The notes beneath the pieces are model-generated. The model was not told where the DNA came from. It did no database searches and worked only from the letters and a program-made list of their open reading frames with translations. Below, piece by piece: positions 26,695-35,434 of a stretch of DNA of 64,000 bases. Source of the stretch: Herminiimonas sp. KBW02 (GTDB lineage: Bacteria; Pseudomonadota; Gammaproteobacteria; Burkholderiales; Burkholderiaceae_D); assembly GCF_003852535.1 (NCBI RefSeq), contig NZ_QAJP01000008.1, positions 414,362 through 478,361 of the forward strand, given 5' to 3'. A program made the translations under genes and the position numbers. Position 1 is the stretch's first letter. Every line of letters begins with the position of its first letter.

Positions 26695-27426
26695 ATGATT
26701 AAAAAGACTCTTATTGCGGCCTTGATGGCCGCATTTTCTTGTGCGTCGCTGTCAGCGCATGCCGCGCTGTTCGGCGACGATGAGGCACGCAAAGCGATCA
26801 TCGACTTGCGTGCCAAAGTCGATGCCGTCCAGCAAAGCAAAGCAGAAACATCCGCCGTGCTGACGCTCTCCAACCAGAACGACGCATTGAAGCAGGAAAT
26901 CTCCCGCCTCAATGGTCAGATCGAAGTCTTGTCGAATGAAGTGCAAAACCTGCAGCAAAGACAAAAAGACTTCTACGTCGATCTCGATAATCGTCTGCGC
27001 AAGCTGGAGCCACAAGTCGTTGCTGTTGACGGCAAGGATGCGATGGTCGGCCAGTCGGAACAAAGCGCTTACGACAACGCCCTCGCCTTATTCAAGGCTG
27101 GCGACTACAAAAAGTCAGGCACTTCGTTTGCAGACTTCATCCAGCGCTATCCTGAATCTGCCTACGCACCTTCGGCCCAGTACTGGATAGGCAATGCTTA
27201 CTACGCGCAGCGTGACTACAAGAATGCGATCACTGCGCAGCAGGCACTGTTGAAAAAATATCCGGAGAATCCTAAAGCTGCTGACGCCTTGCTCAACATC
27301 GCCAGCTCGCAAGTGGAATTGAAAGACCGTCCGGCAGCCAAGAAAACCTTGGAATCGCTGGTCGCAAAATTCCCGAATGCTCCGGCTGCACAAACAGCAA
27401 AAGAACGCCTGGCAAACTTTAAATAA
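26695..27426 (+). CDS. cpoB: Cell division coordinator CpoB (YbgF)
   Basis: A 243-residue periplasmic protein. A signal peptide (to SAHA, about residue 22) is followed by a coiled coil that trimerises (VLTLSNQNDALKQEISRLNG onward) and three TPR repeats at the C-terminus starting SAYDNALALFKAGDYKKSG. CpoB links Tol-Pal to peptidoglycan synthesis during division. It follows pal by 13 bases and ends before a strong terminator, closing the operon. Confidence 0.94.
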   Translation: MIKKTLIAALMAAFSCASLSAHAALFGDDEARKAIIDLRAKVDAVQQSKAETSAVLTLSNQNDALKQEISRLNGQIEVLSNEVQNLQQRQKDFYVDLDNRLRKLEPQVVAVDGKDAMVGQSEQSAYDNALALFKAGDYKKSGTSFADFIQRYPESAYAPSAQYWIGNAYYAQRDYKNAITAQQALLKKYPENPKAADALLNIASSQVELKDRPAAKKTLESLVAKFPNAPAAQTAKERLANFK

Positions 27427-27495
27427 TCAGCACACATATAAACAGCGGCCTATCTACTTATAGTCGCCAGTAAATATGTTTTAACGCTTGCCCCC

Positions 27496-27522
27496 TCGCC
27501 CGCCAGTCGGGCGATTTTTTTT
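27496..27522 (+). terminator. Rho-independent terminator of the tol-pal operon
   Basis: tcgcccg (27496-27502) pairs with cgggcga (27508-27514), followed by eight T residues. It lies 70 bases past cpoB. Confidence 0.93.
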
Positions 27523-27663
27523 GCCCGCAGTAAGCCCCGCACTACCAGTGCAAGACAGGCATCATGTGACTACAGACTGAGGGAAATACAGAGGAAAAGT
27601 GCAGGCCATGCCCGCGCCAAATCACGGGATAGAAAAAACCTTAGATAAAAAGCAGAGATGTGA

Positions 27664-27692
27664 TTGACAGGGGTAATAAACGTTCCTATAAT
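27664..27692 (+). promoter_or_regulatory. Near-consensus sigma-70 promoter of tRNA-Lys
   Basis: A perfect TTGACA (27664-27669) and a perfect TATAAT (27687-27692) are 17 bases apart, and the tRNA begins 12 bases after the -10 box. Both hexamers and spacing match the sigma-70 consensus. Confidence 0.93.
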
Positions 27693-27703
27693 AGCTTTCT
27701 TTC

Positions 27704-27779
27704 GGGTCGTTAGCTCAGCTGGTAGAGCAGCGGACTTTTAATCCGTTGGTCGCAGGTTCGAATCCCGCACGGCCTACCA
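27704..27779 (+). tRNA. tRNA-Lys (TTT anticodon)
   Basis: A 76-base cloverleaf: acceptor strands gggtcgt and acggcct with two wobble pairs, D-arm gctcagctggtagagc, anticodon arm cggac-TTTTAAT-ccg with anticodon TTT, T-arm gcaggttcgaatcccgc, and an encoded CCA at 27777-27779. Position after tol-pal-cpoB is conserved in related bacteria. Confidence 0.97.
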
Positions 27780-27788
27780 CGAATTCAC

Positions 27789-27820
27789 AAGGGTCTAGAT
27801 GAAAATCTAGACCCTTTCGT
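27789..27820 (+). terminator. Probable tRNA-Lys terminator
   Basis: aagggtctagat (27789-27800) pairs with atctagaccctt (27805-27816) around a gaaa loop, followed by tcgtgttt. Ten bases past the tRNA. The stem is perfect; the T run is interrupted. Confidence 0.75.
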
Positions 27821-27890
27821 GTTTCTGGAATCTGAAAACATGAACACCTCTTCATGTCCTCCATGCAGCTTTACAGCTGTCGATCTGTTT

Positions 27891-27947
27891 CGCAAATAAT
27901 CATCCGAGTACCGTGACGGCTACAACAGCCGACTATTTGCGATTTTT
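27891..27947. other. Hairpin between tRNA-Lys and a leftward unknown gene
   Basis: cgcaaata (27891-27898) pairs with tatttgcg (27934-27941), with an inner cggct/agccg stem, followed rightward by atttttat. It may be a second terminator protecting the convergent gene. Nothing else is recognised between the tRNA terminator and 27971. Confidence 0.5.
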
Positions 27948-27971
27948 ATATCGGATCAATAGCGACAGCAA

Positions 27972-28250
27972 TTACGCTGCGAGCTTCTCCGTTTTTCTAT
28001 CGATATATTCACGCGCCGTCAGTATGCCTTGCGCTATGCAGGCTTCCTGCGTCGGATAGGAATGACCATCCGGAACTTCCTTGTCCTTGAAGTCGGTACC
28101 GATGTGCTCGGTCACGATGATGCGTGGAATGTAGGCGTTATCTTCCCGCTTGGTATCGATACGCGACATATGTGCGGATACCTGTACCGCGACACTCCAG
28201 CCTTTATAGGTTTCGTAATGAGATAGTGATTTTGTTTCCGTTGATTTCAT
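27972..28250 (-). CDS. Hypothetical protein, 92 residues
   Basis: A small soluble protein of unknown function. It has a beta-rich look (YKGWSVAVQVSAHMS, YIPRIIVTEHIG) and a helical C-terminus (TQEACIAQGILTAREYIDRK). No domain is recognised and no catalytic motif stands out. Regular codon use and length make it a probable gene. It stands alone, convergent with the tRNA and 121 bases downstream of a PilZ-like gene on the same strand. Confidence 0.6.
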   Translation of the reverse strand: MKSTETKSLSHYETYKGWSVAVQVSAHMSRIDTKREDNAYIPRIIVTEHIGTDFKDKEVPDGHSYPTQEACIAQGILTAREYIDRKTEKLAA

Positions 28251-28371
28251 GCCTGCTCCATGTGGTGTGGGTGATATCAGCGCGACTGCCTAGATAGCTG
28301 ACGCCTTGCGAAGACATCTAAGTATAAGCAAACATCCGCTCCCGTATCAATCCATGTAGCAGGCCGCCGCG

Positions 28372-28737
28372 TCAGCAAGGCAAAGTCTGCATAATCTGCG
28401 CGATGCGCTGTTTATGCGACTCATCGCCACGTGCAGTCGCCAGCTCAAACCCTATCCTGAATCCTTCCGTACCAACCAGCACGCAGTAACTGACCCTGCC
28501 CTTGAACTCCAGCGGCAGCGTACGCTGATCGACGGTGATGTTGAAAGCGAGGCTGGCGGTATGCCCTACCGATAAAGGCGACTCCACCATGATGCTCATG
28601 TCATGCGGTGAAATGTCTATCGTTCTTGCGTGTGAGTAGTGATCCCGGCCCAGGTTGAGGATGGCGCGGCGGCGGAATATTTTGCGGTCTGCGGATGGTG
28701 CTATGCGCGGGAGTAAGGCCAGATCATGCGTCGCCAT
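28372..28737 (-). CDS. PilZ-domain-like protein
   Basis: A 121-residue protein. The segment KIFRRRAILNLGRDHYSHARTIDISPHDMSIMVESPLSVGHTA resembles a PilZ domain: an N-terminal arginine cluster (FRRRA for RxxxR) and TIDISPHDMSI in place of the DxSxxG motif. The usual Gly of DxSxxG is Ser here, so cyclic di-GMP binding is uncertain. I start at the ATG at 28737 with AAAGGA just upstream; the longer frame has a poor start. Confidence 0.7.
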   Translation of the reverse strand: MATHDLALLPRIAPSADRKIFRRRAILNLGRDHYSHARTIDISPHDMSIMVESPLSVGHTASLAFNITVDQRTLPLEFKGRVSYCVLVGTEGFRIGFELATARGDESHKQRIAQIMQTLPC

Positions 28738-28998
28738 TTTTGTCCTTTCGGTATTGAACAACGTGCGGCAGTGCATCTGATGACGTGTGCCGGATGTCTC
28801 ATCTTACGAATTACAAAGAAAAAACCAACGAATGTTTTACGATATCCATATGACGAAAATCGTGCATGCCATAGGCGGACATCAGGCCCCAGATTCAGAG
28901 CGCATAAGATGAAAATCCGCCTGGCATCTGAGCTCATGTATACTGCGGGTTCAATTATTGAAGGCGAAGAGGCACGCCATGATGCCTGTGGAGAAGAT

Positions 28999-29076
28999 AT
29001 GAATACCAAGTGGAGAATCATCGTTACGATATTCGTAATTGGCGTTACGGCAATTTCCTTGTACGTGAATCCTTAA
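28999..29076 (+). CDS. Candidate 25-residue single-pass membrane peptide
   Basis: ATG at 28999 with GGAG at 28990-28993 reads MNTKWRIIVTIFVIGVTAIS and five more residues to a stop. Lys/Arg at the N-terminus then an unbroken hydrophobic segment predicts a small inner-membrane peptide. The same frame is open upstream to an ATG at 28909, so a longer form is possible. A TATACT-like -10 lies at 28939-28944. An inverted repeat (taaggcacg/cgtgcctta, 29101-29120) follows. No homologue is recognised. Confidence 0.4.
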   Translation: MNTKWRIIVTIFVIGVTAISLYVNP

Positions 29077-29205
29077 ACAAGGTGCAGCCAAGCTCAGTTG
29101 TAAGGCACGGGCGTGCCTTACCTGTAGCCTGAAAGAACCAGCAGCAAGCTGGCTCAGCCCATCTATGTATTAATCTGCAATTTTCCCCGGCAGCAACGCC
29201 ACGCC

Positions 29206-31191
29206 TCAGTAATAGAGGAAGCCCAAAGCCTCACGCAAGCGGTCACCGGTAGTACGCATGCGATCCCAGCGCTCTATCGATACATCTCCCTGGCGGAATT
29301 CACGGAAGTAATCATTCGTTTGCAGTTGATTCATGACTGCGTCGATATTGCTTGCACTTCTATTGGCGAAGCCAAACCTGTCACGTAAAGCCTTCATCCG
29401 GCTCGCCATCGAATCACCTGCCTCTTGGGGCGACTCCGAGACTTGTACCGGTGATCTTGGTGTGACCAGGATGAGTGCCGAACGCATTAAATCATTGGTC
29501 TTCTTGTTCGAGAACAGATACTGCAAACCTGGGACATCCTGCAGTCCAGGTACACCATCGCGTGTATTCGAGCTCGACTTCTCGCTCAAACCACTCAGGA
29601 TCAGGGTATCGCCCATATTCATCACGACATTCGCATTCGCAGTAATCTCGCCGATTTCAATCTGGTAGGCCACGCGCGGATTGTCTGAACTTGCATTCAG
29701 CGCAGTGCGTTGCGCTTCAACCTTCATTTGCACCCGTCCCTGTTGCAGGAACACTGGCGTAATCGCCAGCTTGATACCAAAGCGCTTATCCAGTGGCACG
29801 ATGGTGGTGCCGCCATTGAAACTGGTCGAAACCACACCCGCGCTCAGATTGGTGCCTGAGAAGAATTCCGATGGCAGACCTTCGATTGCAGCCAAAGTAG
29901 GACGCGCCAGTACTTCATTGACCGAGCTGTTTGCATTCGCGATATTCAGCGAATAAGTCAGTGCCGGTATGCTCACTGCGCGCGTGATGGCGGTGCTGAC
30001 GTTGGGCGCTGCGCCGTTGGTGCTACTCGAAGTGATGACACGTGAATACGCAGGTGCATTGTTAGTAGACGAACCCAGTTGCAGCGTCAGCGTACTCAGC
30101 AGGTTGACGCCTTTGGAGGTCGTAATCAACTCTTGCGTGGACAAGAGCACCACGTCGATCAACAACATGCGCGGGCCGCCACTGCCGCCACTCACAGCGG
30201 CAGCATTTGCTGGAGCGTCAACAGGTGTGCCGTCACCGGTGGATGACGCGCCAGATGTTGCAGGTCCTGCCGGATTTGCATCTGTCTGATCTGCACTTGG
30301 AGGACGCGGCGCAGGTCGCGCCGGTACGTTGAATGCCTGTGCCAATTGCTGCGGCGGTTCGCCCGCAGCGCCTTGCGTCCAGGCCGCTTTAATCATACCG
30401 TCGGCAGGCTGGCCCTTGGCAGCCGCCGTCGTTTGTTCCTGCTTGAGGTAAAAAGCCTTCCATTGCGATAAACGTCTGTCCGCACGTTCCGCCTCCAGAC
30501 TACCGCCATCTATCTTGCTCAAAGCGTCGCGCATCTGCTCCGCCTGGGCAAAGTTGCCGCATGATGCGTAGACCGAGATACTGGAACGCAAAAACACGCG
30601 ATTGCTTTCTGTCGAGGTTTTCTGGAACTGGTCCGCCATCGCACAAGCGGTCTTCGCATCGCCAGTCAGGTAAGACGCCACCATCAAACCGTAAATGGAA
30701 ACAGAGCTCTCAGGCGTCATCAGCAAGACATCGGAGAAAGCCAGCCTGGCCCGGTCGAACTGCTTGAGGTCCATATAGGTGAGACCAAGGAATTCCTGCG
30801 CGATCCAGTTGCTGGGATCGATGCGCAATGCTTGCTGGTAGCCTTCCAGCGCCATCTCGCCTTTTTGCGTATCGCCCTGCCGCGCTTGCAAGTGATAGAC
30901 AAAGCCATTCAGGAAGTGCAGATAGGAGTTGCGCGGGTCCAGCTGCAAGGCTTCATTAATGGTCTGATTAGCCTTGCCCAGCTCCATCTGCTTGATCGCA
31001 TCAACAGTGGCAGTGACCTTGGCCAATACCTCGGTGTCCTGCATGCCTGCCGGAACCAATGGTAATTCGCGCACCATATCGACGAAAGATTTTGCTGGTG
31101 CGGTAGCGGCAAGGGCTGGCATTACCGTGAGTGCCAGCGCGACGGCTGCGCAGATTTTGCGCAAGCCTGATTTGTGATGGATTTTTTTCAT
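29206..31191 (-). CDS. TPR-secretin hybrid outer-membrane protein (type II/III secretion and pilus secretin family)
   Basis: A 661-residue exported protein. A signal peptide (ICAAVALALTVMPALA) is followed by tetratricopeptide-like repeats at about 55-255 (GKANQTINEALQLDPRNSYLHFL, EGYQQALRIDPSNWIAQEFLG, ARLAFSDVLLMTPESS), a Pro/Ala/Ser-rich linker (about 275-330), and a secretin domain at about 335-585. The latter ends with the secretin signature region GDTLILSGLSEKSSS, VPGLQDVPGLQYLFSNKKT and ALILVTPRSP. Normal secretin N0/N1 domains are missing, replaced by TPRs. It begins at the ATG at 31191 (a TTG two codons earlier is open). It follows the lectin-like giant on the same strand. No secretion ATPase or platform gene is near. 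Confidence 0.82.
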   Translation of the reverse strand: MKKIHHKSGLRKICAAVALALTVMPALAATAPAKSFVDMVRELPLVPAGMQDTEVLAKVTATVDAIKQMELGKANQTINEALQLDPRNSYLHFLNGFVYHLQARQGDTQKGEMALEGYQQALRIDPSNWIAQEFLGLTYMDLKQFDRARLAFSDVLLMTPESSVSIYGLMVASYLTGDAKTACAMADQFQKTSTESNRVFLRSSISVYASCGNFAQAEQMRDALSKIDGGSLEAERADRRLSQWKAFYLKQEQTTAAAKGQPADGMIKAAWTQGAAGEPPQQLAQAFNVPARPAPRPPSADQTDANPAGPATSGASSTGDGTPVDAPANAAAVSGGSGGPRMLLIDVVLLSTQELITTSKGVNLLSTLTLQLGSSTNNAPAYSRVITSSSTNGAAPNVSTAITRAVSIPALTYSLNIANANSSVNEVLARPTLAAIEGLPSEFFSGTNLSAGVVSTSFNGGTTIVPLDKRFGIKLAITPVFLQQGRVQMKVEAQRTALNASSDNPRVAYQIEIGEITANANVVMNMGDTLILSGLSEKSSSNTRDGVPGLQDVPGLQYLFSNKKTNDLMRSALILVTPRSPVQVSESPQEAGDSMASRMKALRDRFGFANRSASNIDAVMNQLQTNDYFREFRQGDVSIERWDRMRTTGDRLREALGFLYY

Positions 31192-31243
31192 ATGCAATCA
31201 AACAGCCTGGAAAAACAAAATAATTGACGAGTTGTAAACGACG

Positions 31244-31269
31244 AATGGCCCCGGAGTTCCGAGGCCATT
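31244..31269. other. Strong hairpin between the lectin-like gene and the secretin gene
   Basis: aatggcc (31244-31250) pairs with ggccatt (31263-31269), extended inward by ccgg/ccga around agtt. No T run follows in either direction, so it may be an RNA-processing or stability element that sets the ratio of the two products rather than a terminator. Confidence 0.55.
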
Positions 31270-31280
31270 CATATCAGGTC

Positions 31281-34130
31281 TTAGCGCGGCCCGGTAGAAG
31301 AGAAGATGAGTTGATCCACCTCTGATCCGGAACGTCCGGCCATACAACCAAGTTTTTGTCCGGGTGTAACGGAGTAGGAGTTCGCCCCACCACCACTACC
31401 ACCATATCTGCCGAAGGTTCTGCCCTGGTTACTGATAAAGGTTACGGCATCCATGCTGCCACCGCTGCGGTAGTCAACACGTGTAATGTATTCACCAGCT
31501 GCCAGCATCACGGTCTGCGTATTCTTCAATTTGCCATGCACACCACCCCACTGACCATTCGCATACAGGAATTGCACGCCATCGAGGCGCTTGCCGGAAC
31601 TGGTCTTGAATCCAATTACATGTGTATTGCGGCATTGTGCGGCATCGCTCCACTGACCACCGCCACCACCACCTGCACGGCGTGGACCTGCAACCGGACC
31701 GGCATAAGCAGAATCAGGACCGGCGTTGCGATTTTCGTCTTCACCGTAATTCATCCAATGGTCAAGCGCATCGTCATAATTGTCTACGCCAAATGCTTTT
31801 TGCAAATCTGAATAACGATTCAGGTAACTCTGCATGCTGACATCTGCACTACCCTGGCGACCCAGTGCAATGCCTTCATCCAGCCAGTTCTGCAATGCAC
31901 ACTGCAATTTGTTGCTCGGTGTCGGGCATGCAGCCTGCACGTCGAGGTAACGGTTCCAGTAGTAAGTGGCGCTGAATTCCGGGCTGCCCTGACGGCCTTC
32001 GTTAAAGCCGTTGTTCATCCAGTGTTCTTTCAGATCAACTTTGGCATTCACGACATCCGGATTCTTATCGTAGTAGTAGTCCCAATCAAATACGGAAGCA
32101 GCAAATTTCGGATCCGGGCCTTTCTTATGTTTCTTTTTCTTGCCGAGGCGCTTAAAGGCATTACCTGCGTCACGGAATGCATTACTCGCAGCATTGGTCG
32201 CCTTGTTTGCAACGTCGCGGGCTGCATTCTTGGTTTGCTCGTATTGCTTACGTGCGTCATCGGCTGCTTTCTGGGCAGCCTTGGCTGCATCTTCCGCTGC
32301 CTTTTGCGAAGCCTTGGCAGCGTCTTCGGCTGCTTTCTGCGATTCTGCTGCAGCCTTCTTCGCTGCATCTTCAGCGGCCTTGGTCGCGATCAGAGCGGCA
32401 TCGGAGATTTTCTTCAATTCCGCATTGGCCATATCAGCCGTGTAACCGCTCAGGTTCTTATACTCGCCGGCGATCTTGCGATAGGCGGCTTCCAGTTCCT
32501 TGCCGATACAACCAGTGATTTTCGACGGATCGACGTTGACGCCGCCTTCTGCATCAAAAATCTGTGCCAGGTCGGTAGTCGGTTTGATCTCAAGTGATGT
32601 TTTGATTTCAAACGGATTGATACAGCTGGCATTGACTTCGATGCTCATCTTGGTCGGACCCATCACGATCGCGATTTTTTGCCCGGCCAGATTGCCTTTG
32701 AAGGCCATGTCCTGGCGTTTCATGTCGATCCGGGTTTCCTGTGACAGACGGAACGGTACTTTGCCCAAAGGCCCGAGTCGCAGCGATACATCTGCGCCCG
32801 CACCGTTGTAATAACCATTAACGCCTGCTGACACATCGGTCCAGCCCAGGGTCTGACCAAAAGCCGCTACCTGGCCACCCGAGGCGTAATAAGGACCGCC
32901 GTCCGCCAATGGACCCAGTACGATGATGTTGAAGTACTTATCGTCATCCGGCCACGGCTTGGTCGCATCGCCGAATTTGTATGCAGGCGGTGGGTTCGGA
33001 TTCTTCATCTTGAACATGGCCAAAGGTTTAGCCATTGCCAGCAATGGCTCCTTGAACGAACCAATGCCGCGGACGAAACCGCCGCCGTATTTGGCCAGGC
33101 GCGGATCAGGCGAGGCCATCGCAACGATGACACGCGCAGCGTCTTCCATCGTGAACGAAGCCGGGGTCGCCATGCGGAAATTGAAGTCCAGGAAGTCCAT
33201 CACGCCTTCCGGTGTCAATGGTGTCTGGAATTGCAGCAGGATTTTCTTGTCGCCTACACCCTGGAACTGGGCGTTACCCTTGTAACCGAAAGTCAGGCTG
33301 TTGTTGATGAAGAAGGTTGCATCCGTCAACGTAACCGGCGGCAGCATCATAGGCAGTCGGGAGTTCGGTGCAAACTGGAACTCGACGAAGGCTTCCGGCA
33401 TGGCCGCCTTGGCGCCGGCTTGCTTCATGGTCGCGCCATCCGCCATCTCACTGGCAACGTCAATACCGGTACCTGCGCCGCTGGAAATATCCATAGGGAT
33501 AGGCATCACGATCGCCGCACGCATGGTCAACTGATCAGCACGCACGCCCAGCGATTCCATCGTCAGCTTGATCGGCCCGCCCAGGTTCGCGCGCGCTGCC
33601 ATTTGTGCACCAGCCGCGAAATTCAGCGAGCTCACACCAAAATAGCTTTCGTCGACGACTTTCTTCAAGTCGGGAGGCATGCGCGCTGTGGTCAGATCGA
33701 ATTCAGCAGTAGAAATCGAAATCATCAGCGAGCGTAATGAAGTTTGACCCATCACATTCTGCACCTTGTTGCCAAACAGCTTAGGCATCGATATCTGCTT
33801 ATCGACCACGATGATGAAAGTTTGTTGCGCACTATTGCTAGTGAAAAAATACAGCTGAACCTTACCCTTGCTGGTGGAGTAGCAACCACTCAGGCCACCA
33901 CCACAGCTGGTCTTTTTAAGGTCACTGACCATTTTTTGCAGGTCATCCTTGACGTCCAGCGCCAGGCCGCCCAGCATTTTTTTCAGTGCTGGTTTGATGT
34001 TAGGAGCGTCACTGGCATGTGCCGATTGCTGGATCGCCAGGCTGCCAACCAGCAAAAAACTGGCAAGAGTGAACGTTTTTTTGAGGATGCGAGAAACCGA
34101 AAAGCGCGCTGCAGTTGCGGAAGAGTTCAT
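31281..34130 (-). CDS. Very large exported protein with coiled coil, FDxxYY repeats and jacalin-like C-terminus
   Basis: A 949-residue protein with a signal peptide (FTLASFLLVGSLAIQQSAHA). Residues about 40-570 match no family I recognise. Then an Ala/Lys coiled coil of near-repeats of AAEDAAKKA and KAAEDAAK (about 575-645), a basic stretch KKKKHKKG, three 40-48-residue repeats (FDWDYYYDKNPDV ... GFNEGRQGS; FSATYYWNRYLDV ... GIALGRQGS; MQSYLNRYSDL ... GEDENRNAG) at about 680-810, a glycine run, and a jacalin-like beta-prism (DGVQFLYANGQWGGVHG, SGGSMDAVTFISNQGRTFGRYGG) to the end. I start at the ATG at 34130 (AGGG eight bases upstream); 16 more codons are open. A surface or secreted carbohydrate-binding role is inferred. 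Confidence 0.8.
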   Translation of the reverse strand: MNSSATAARFSVSRILKKTFTLASFLLVGSLAIQQSAHASDAPNIKPALKKMLGGLALDVKDDLQKMVSDLKKTSCGGGLSGCYSTSKGKVQLYFFTSNSAQQTFIIVVDKQISMPKLFGNKVQNVMGQTSLRSLMISISTAEFDLTTARMPPDLKKVVDESYFGVSSLNFAAGAQMAARANLGGPIKLTMESLGVRADQLTMRAAIVMPIPMDISSGAGTGIDVASEMADGATMKQAGAKAAMPEAFVEFQFAPNSRLPMMLPPVTLTDATFFINNSLTFGYKGNAQFQGVGDKKILLQFQTPLTPEGVMDFLDFNFRMATPASFTMEDAARVIVAMASPDPRLAKYGGGFVRGIGSFKEPLLAMAKPLAMFKMKNPNPPPAYKFGDATKPWPDDDKYFNIIVLGPLADGGPYYASGGQVAAFGQTLGWTDVSAGVNGYYNGAGADVSLRLGPLGKVPFRLSQETRIDMKRQDMAFKGNLAGQKIAIVMGPTKMSIEVNASCINPFEIKTSLEIKPTTDLAQIFDAEGGVNVDPSKITGCIGKELEAAYRKIAGEYKNLSGYTADMANAELKKISDAALIATKAAEDAAKKAAAESQKAAEDAAKASQKAAEDAAKAAQKAADDARKQYEQTKNAARDVANKATNAASNAFRDAGNAFKRLGKKKKHKKGPDPKFAASVFDWDYYYDKNPDVVNAKVDLKEHWMNNGFNEGRQGSPEFSATYYWNRYLDVQAACPTPSNKLQCALQNWLDEGIALGRQGSADVSMQSYLNRYSDLQKAFGVDNYDDALDHWMNYGEDENRNAGPDSAYAGPVAGPRRAGGGGGGQWSDAAQCRNTHVIGFKTSSGKRLDGVQFLYANGQWGGVHGKLKNTQTVMLAAGEYITRVDYRSGGSMDAVTFISNQGRTFGRYGGSGGGANSYSVTPGQKLGCMAGRSGSEVDQLIFSSTGPR

Positions 34131-34359
34131 GTTTACTACCCTGTTCACCAAGAATGGCAAGAGTGTAGACATTTCCACCTAGAAACTTCATGAGCAACTC
34201 TAAGCAATCCTGAGCAAAACGCGACTTCTTTCTGCGCTGCACAGAAACGAGCGCGAACTGCACCATTCCGGGTCACGCAAACCTGGTGGCAGATGCAGTT
34301 TTATGACGGCGACATGACAGGAGCGAGCCGTCCGCGACGGCTGCAGGGTAGCGCTTAGA

Positions 34360-35112
34360 TCAAGGACAGATTTTGCTTTGTTCGTGGAAGCGGTAACCGA
34401 TAGCGCGCAAAGTACTGACCGGCAGCGCGTGACCGGATGCATCCTCGACCTTGCGGCGCAGCCGATTCATCTGGGTATCCAGGCGACGCTGGTCATACTC
34501 GATGTAATCCTCACCCAGCGCACTAACGATACTTTTACGCGTCACACACTCGCCGCCACTCATCAGGGCCAGCAAGACGATGTGATCCTGTTCGGAGAGC
34601 GCGATACTGACGCCGTTCGGCGAAATCAGACGGCGCGGCGAAGCGGATAATTGCCAGTACTTGGTGTATTCAGGTATGAGTTGCGGTGCGACTATTTCAC
34701 CGTGGTCGAATTTACGGTCAGTGATATCGCGCGCCACACCTATCCTGACCTGATGTTCCTCGGACCAGGAAGCGGACCAGCTGATGTAGACGACGCTGCC
34801 ATCCTTGCGGATATAGCGATTTTCAAAGTAACGCTGCAGGTAACCACCCATGACGCGATCAATGGATTGCTCGGTGCGGTTCCTGTCCTCGGGATGAACC
34901 AGGTCCAGCATGTATTTGCCGACCATCTCCTCCGGCGTATAACCAAAAATGCGCTCGCACGCACCTTTCACCGACAGGCATTTACTGTCTGCATCTACTG
35001 CACAAATCGCATCCAGCATTAAATCGCCGTAATCACTTTTGGGTGGACTGCTTTTTACTTCCGTTTGCATCTCATGCTCATTCAACAATTTCTGCCCAGC
35101 GTCGTTCGTCAT
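34360..35112 (-). CDS. PAS-domain protein with OmpR-type winged-helix DNA-binding domain
   Basis: A 250-residue regulator. Residues about 28-140 form a PAS/PAC sensor (DAICAVDADSKCLSVKGACERIFGYTPEEMVGKYMLDLVHPED, then RYIRKDGSVVYISW, VARDITDRK). Residues about 160-245 are a Trans_reg_C winged helix (GVSIALSEQDHIVLLALMS, RRLDTQMNRLRRKVED, STLRAIGYRF). No receiver domain or kinase domain is present, so it is a one-component sensor; the PAS ligand is unknown. It is encoded 229 bases upstream of the lectin-like giant, same strand, which makes that block its likely target. Confidence 0.85.
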   Translation of the reverse strand: MTNDAGQKLLNEHEMQTEVKSSPPKSDYGDLMLDAICAVDADSKCLSVKGACERIFGYTPEEMVGKYMLDLVHPEDRNRTEQSIDRVMGGYLQRYFENRYIRKDGSVVYISWSASWSEEHQVRIGVARDITDRKFDHGEIVAPQLIPEYTKYWQLSASPRRLISPNGVSIALSEQDHIVLLALMSGGECVTRKSIVSALGEDYIEYDQRRLDTQMNRLRRKVEDASGHALPVSTLRAIGYRFHEQSKICP

Positions 35113-35434
35113 ATCAGGTAATCAGTTTGAAACTTTAGTTGGCTAAGCATGCATCGGTCTATCCTGTACTGCGCTAAGTATTCTACGGAAACACGGGAAC
35201 GCTTGCAGCTTGTATTCAAGATGTCTGCGCGATTTAACGCCCTCAAACCTAAAAGACACAATTCAACCGGCAAAAACACGCGTAAACACGATTCGCGATA
35301 AACAAGCGCACTGCTTATCGAACTACGCGCCTTACAGTTATTCAGAGATAAAGACTTTCACCAAACAATCCGCAGCAAATAAAAAACCGCCGAAAGGCGG
35401 TTCTTATTTGTAATGCACCAAAGTACAAGCGATG
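35113..35434. other. Intergenic region between the sulfonate operon end and the PAS regulator
   Basis: It contains no convincing gene. The left end (35381-35402) is the terminator of the leftward sulfonate operon; the right part should hold the promoter of the PAS regulator gene, though no consensus -35/-10 pair stands out. Confidence 0.5.
35379..35402 (-). terminator. Rho-independent terminator of the sulfonate operon
   Basis: aaccgcc (35385-35391) pairs with ggcggtt (35396-35402) around a gaaa tetraloop, and leftward transcription then reads TTTTATTTG. It lies 33 bases past the permease stop. Confidence 0.85.

Noticed and set aside
27780..29200. Integrated element at the tRNA-Lys 3' end
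   Set aside because: No integrase gene and no direct repeat of the tRNA end is seen; the small genes nearby look chromosomal.
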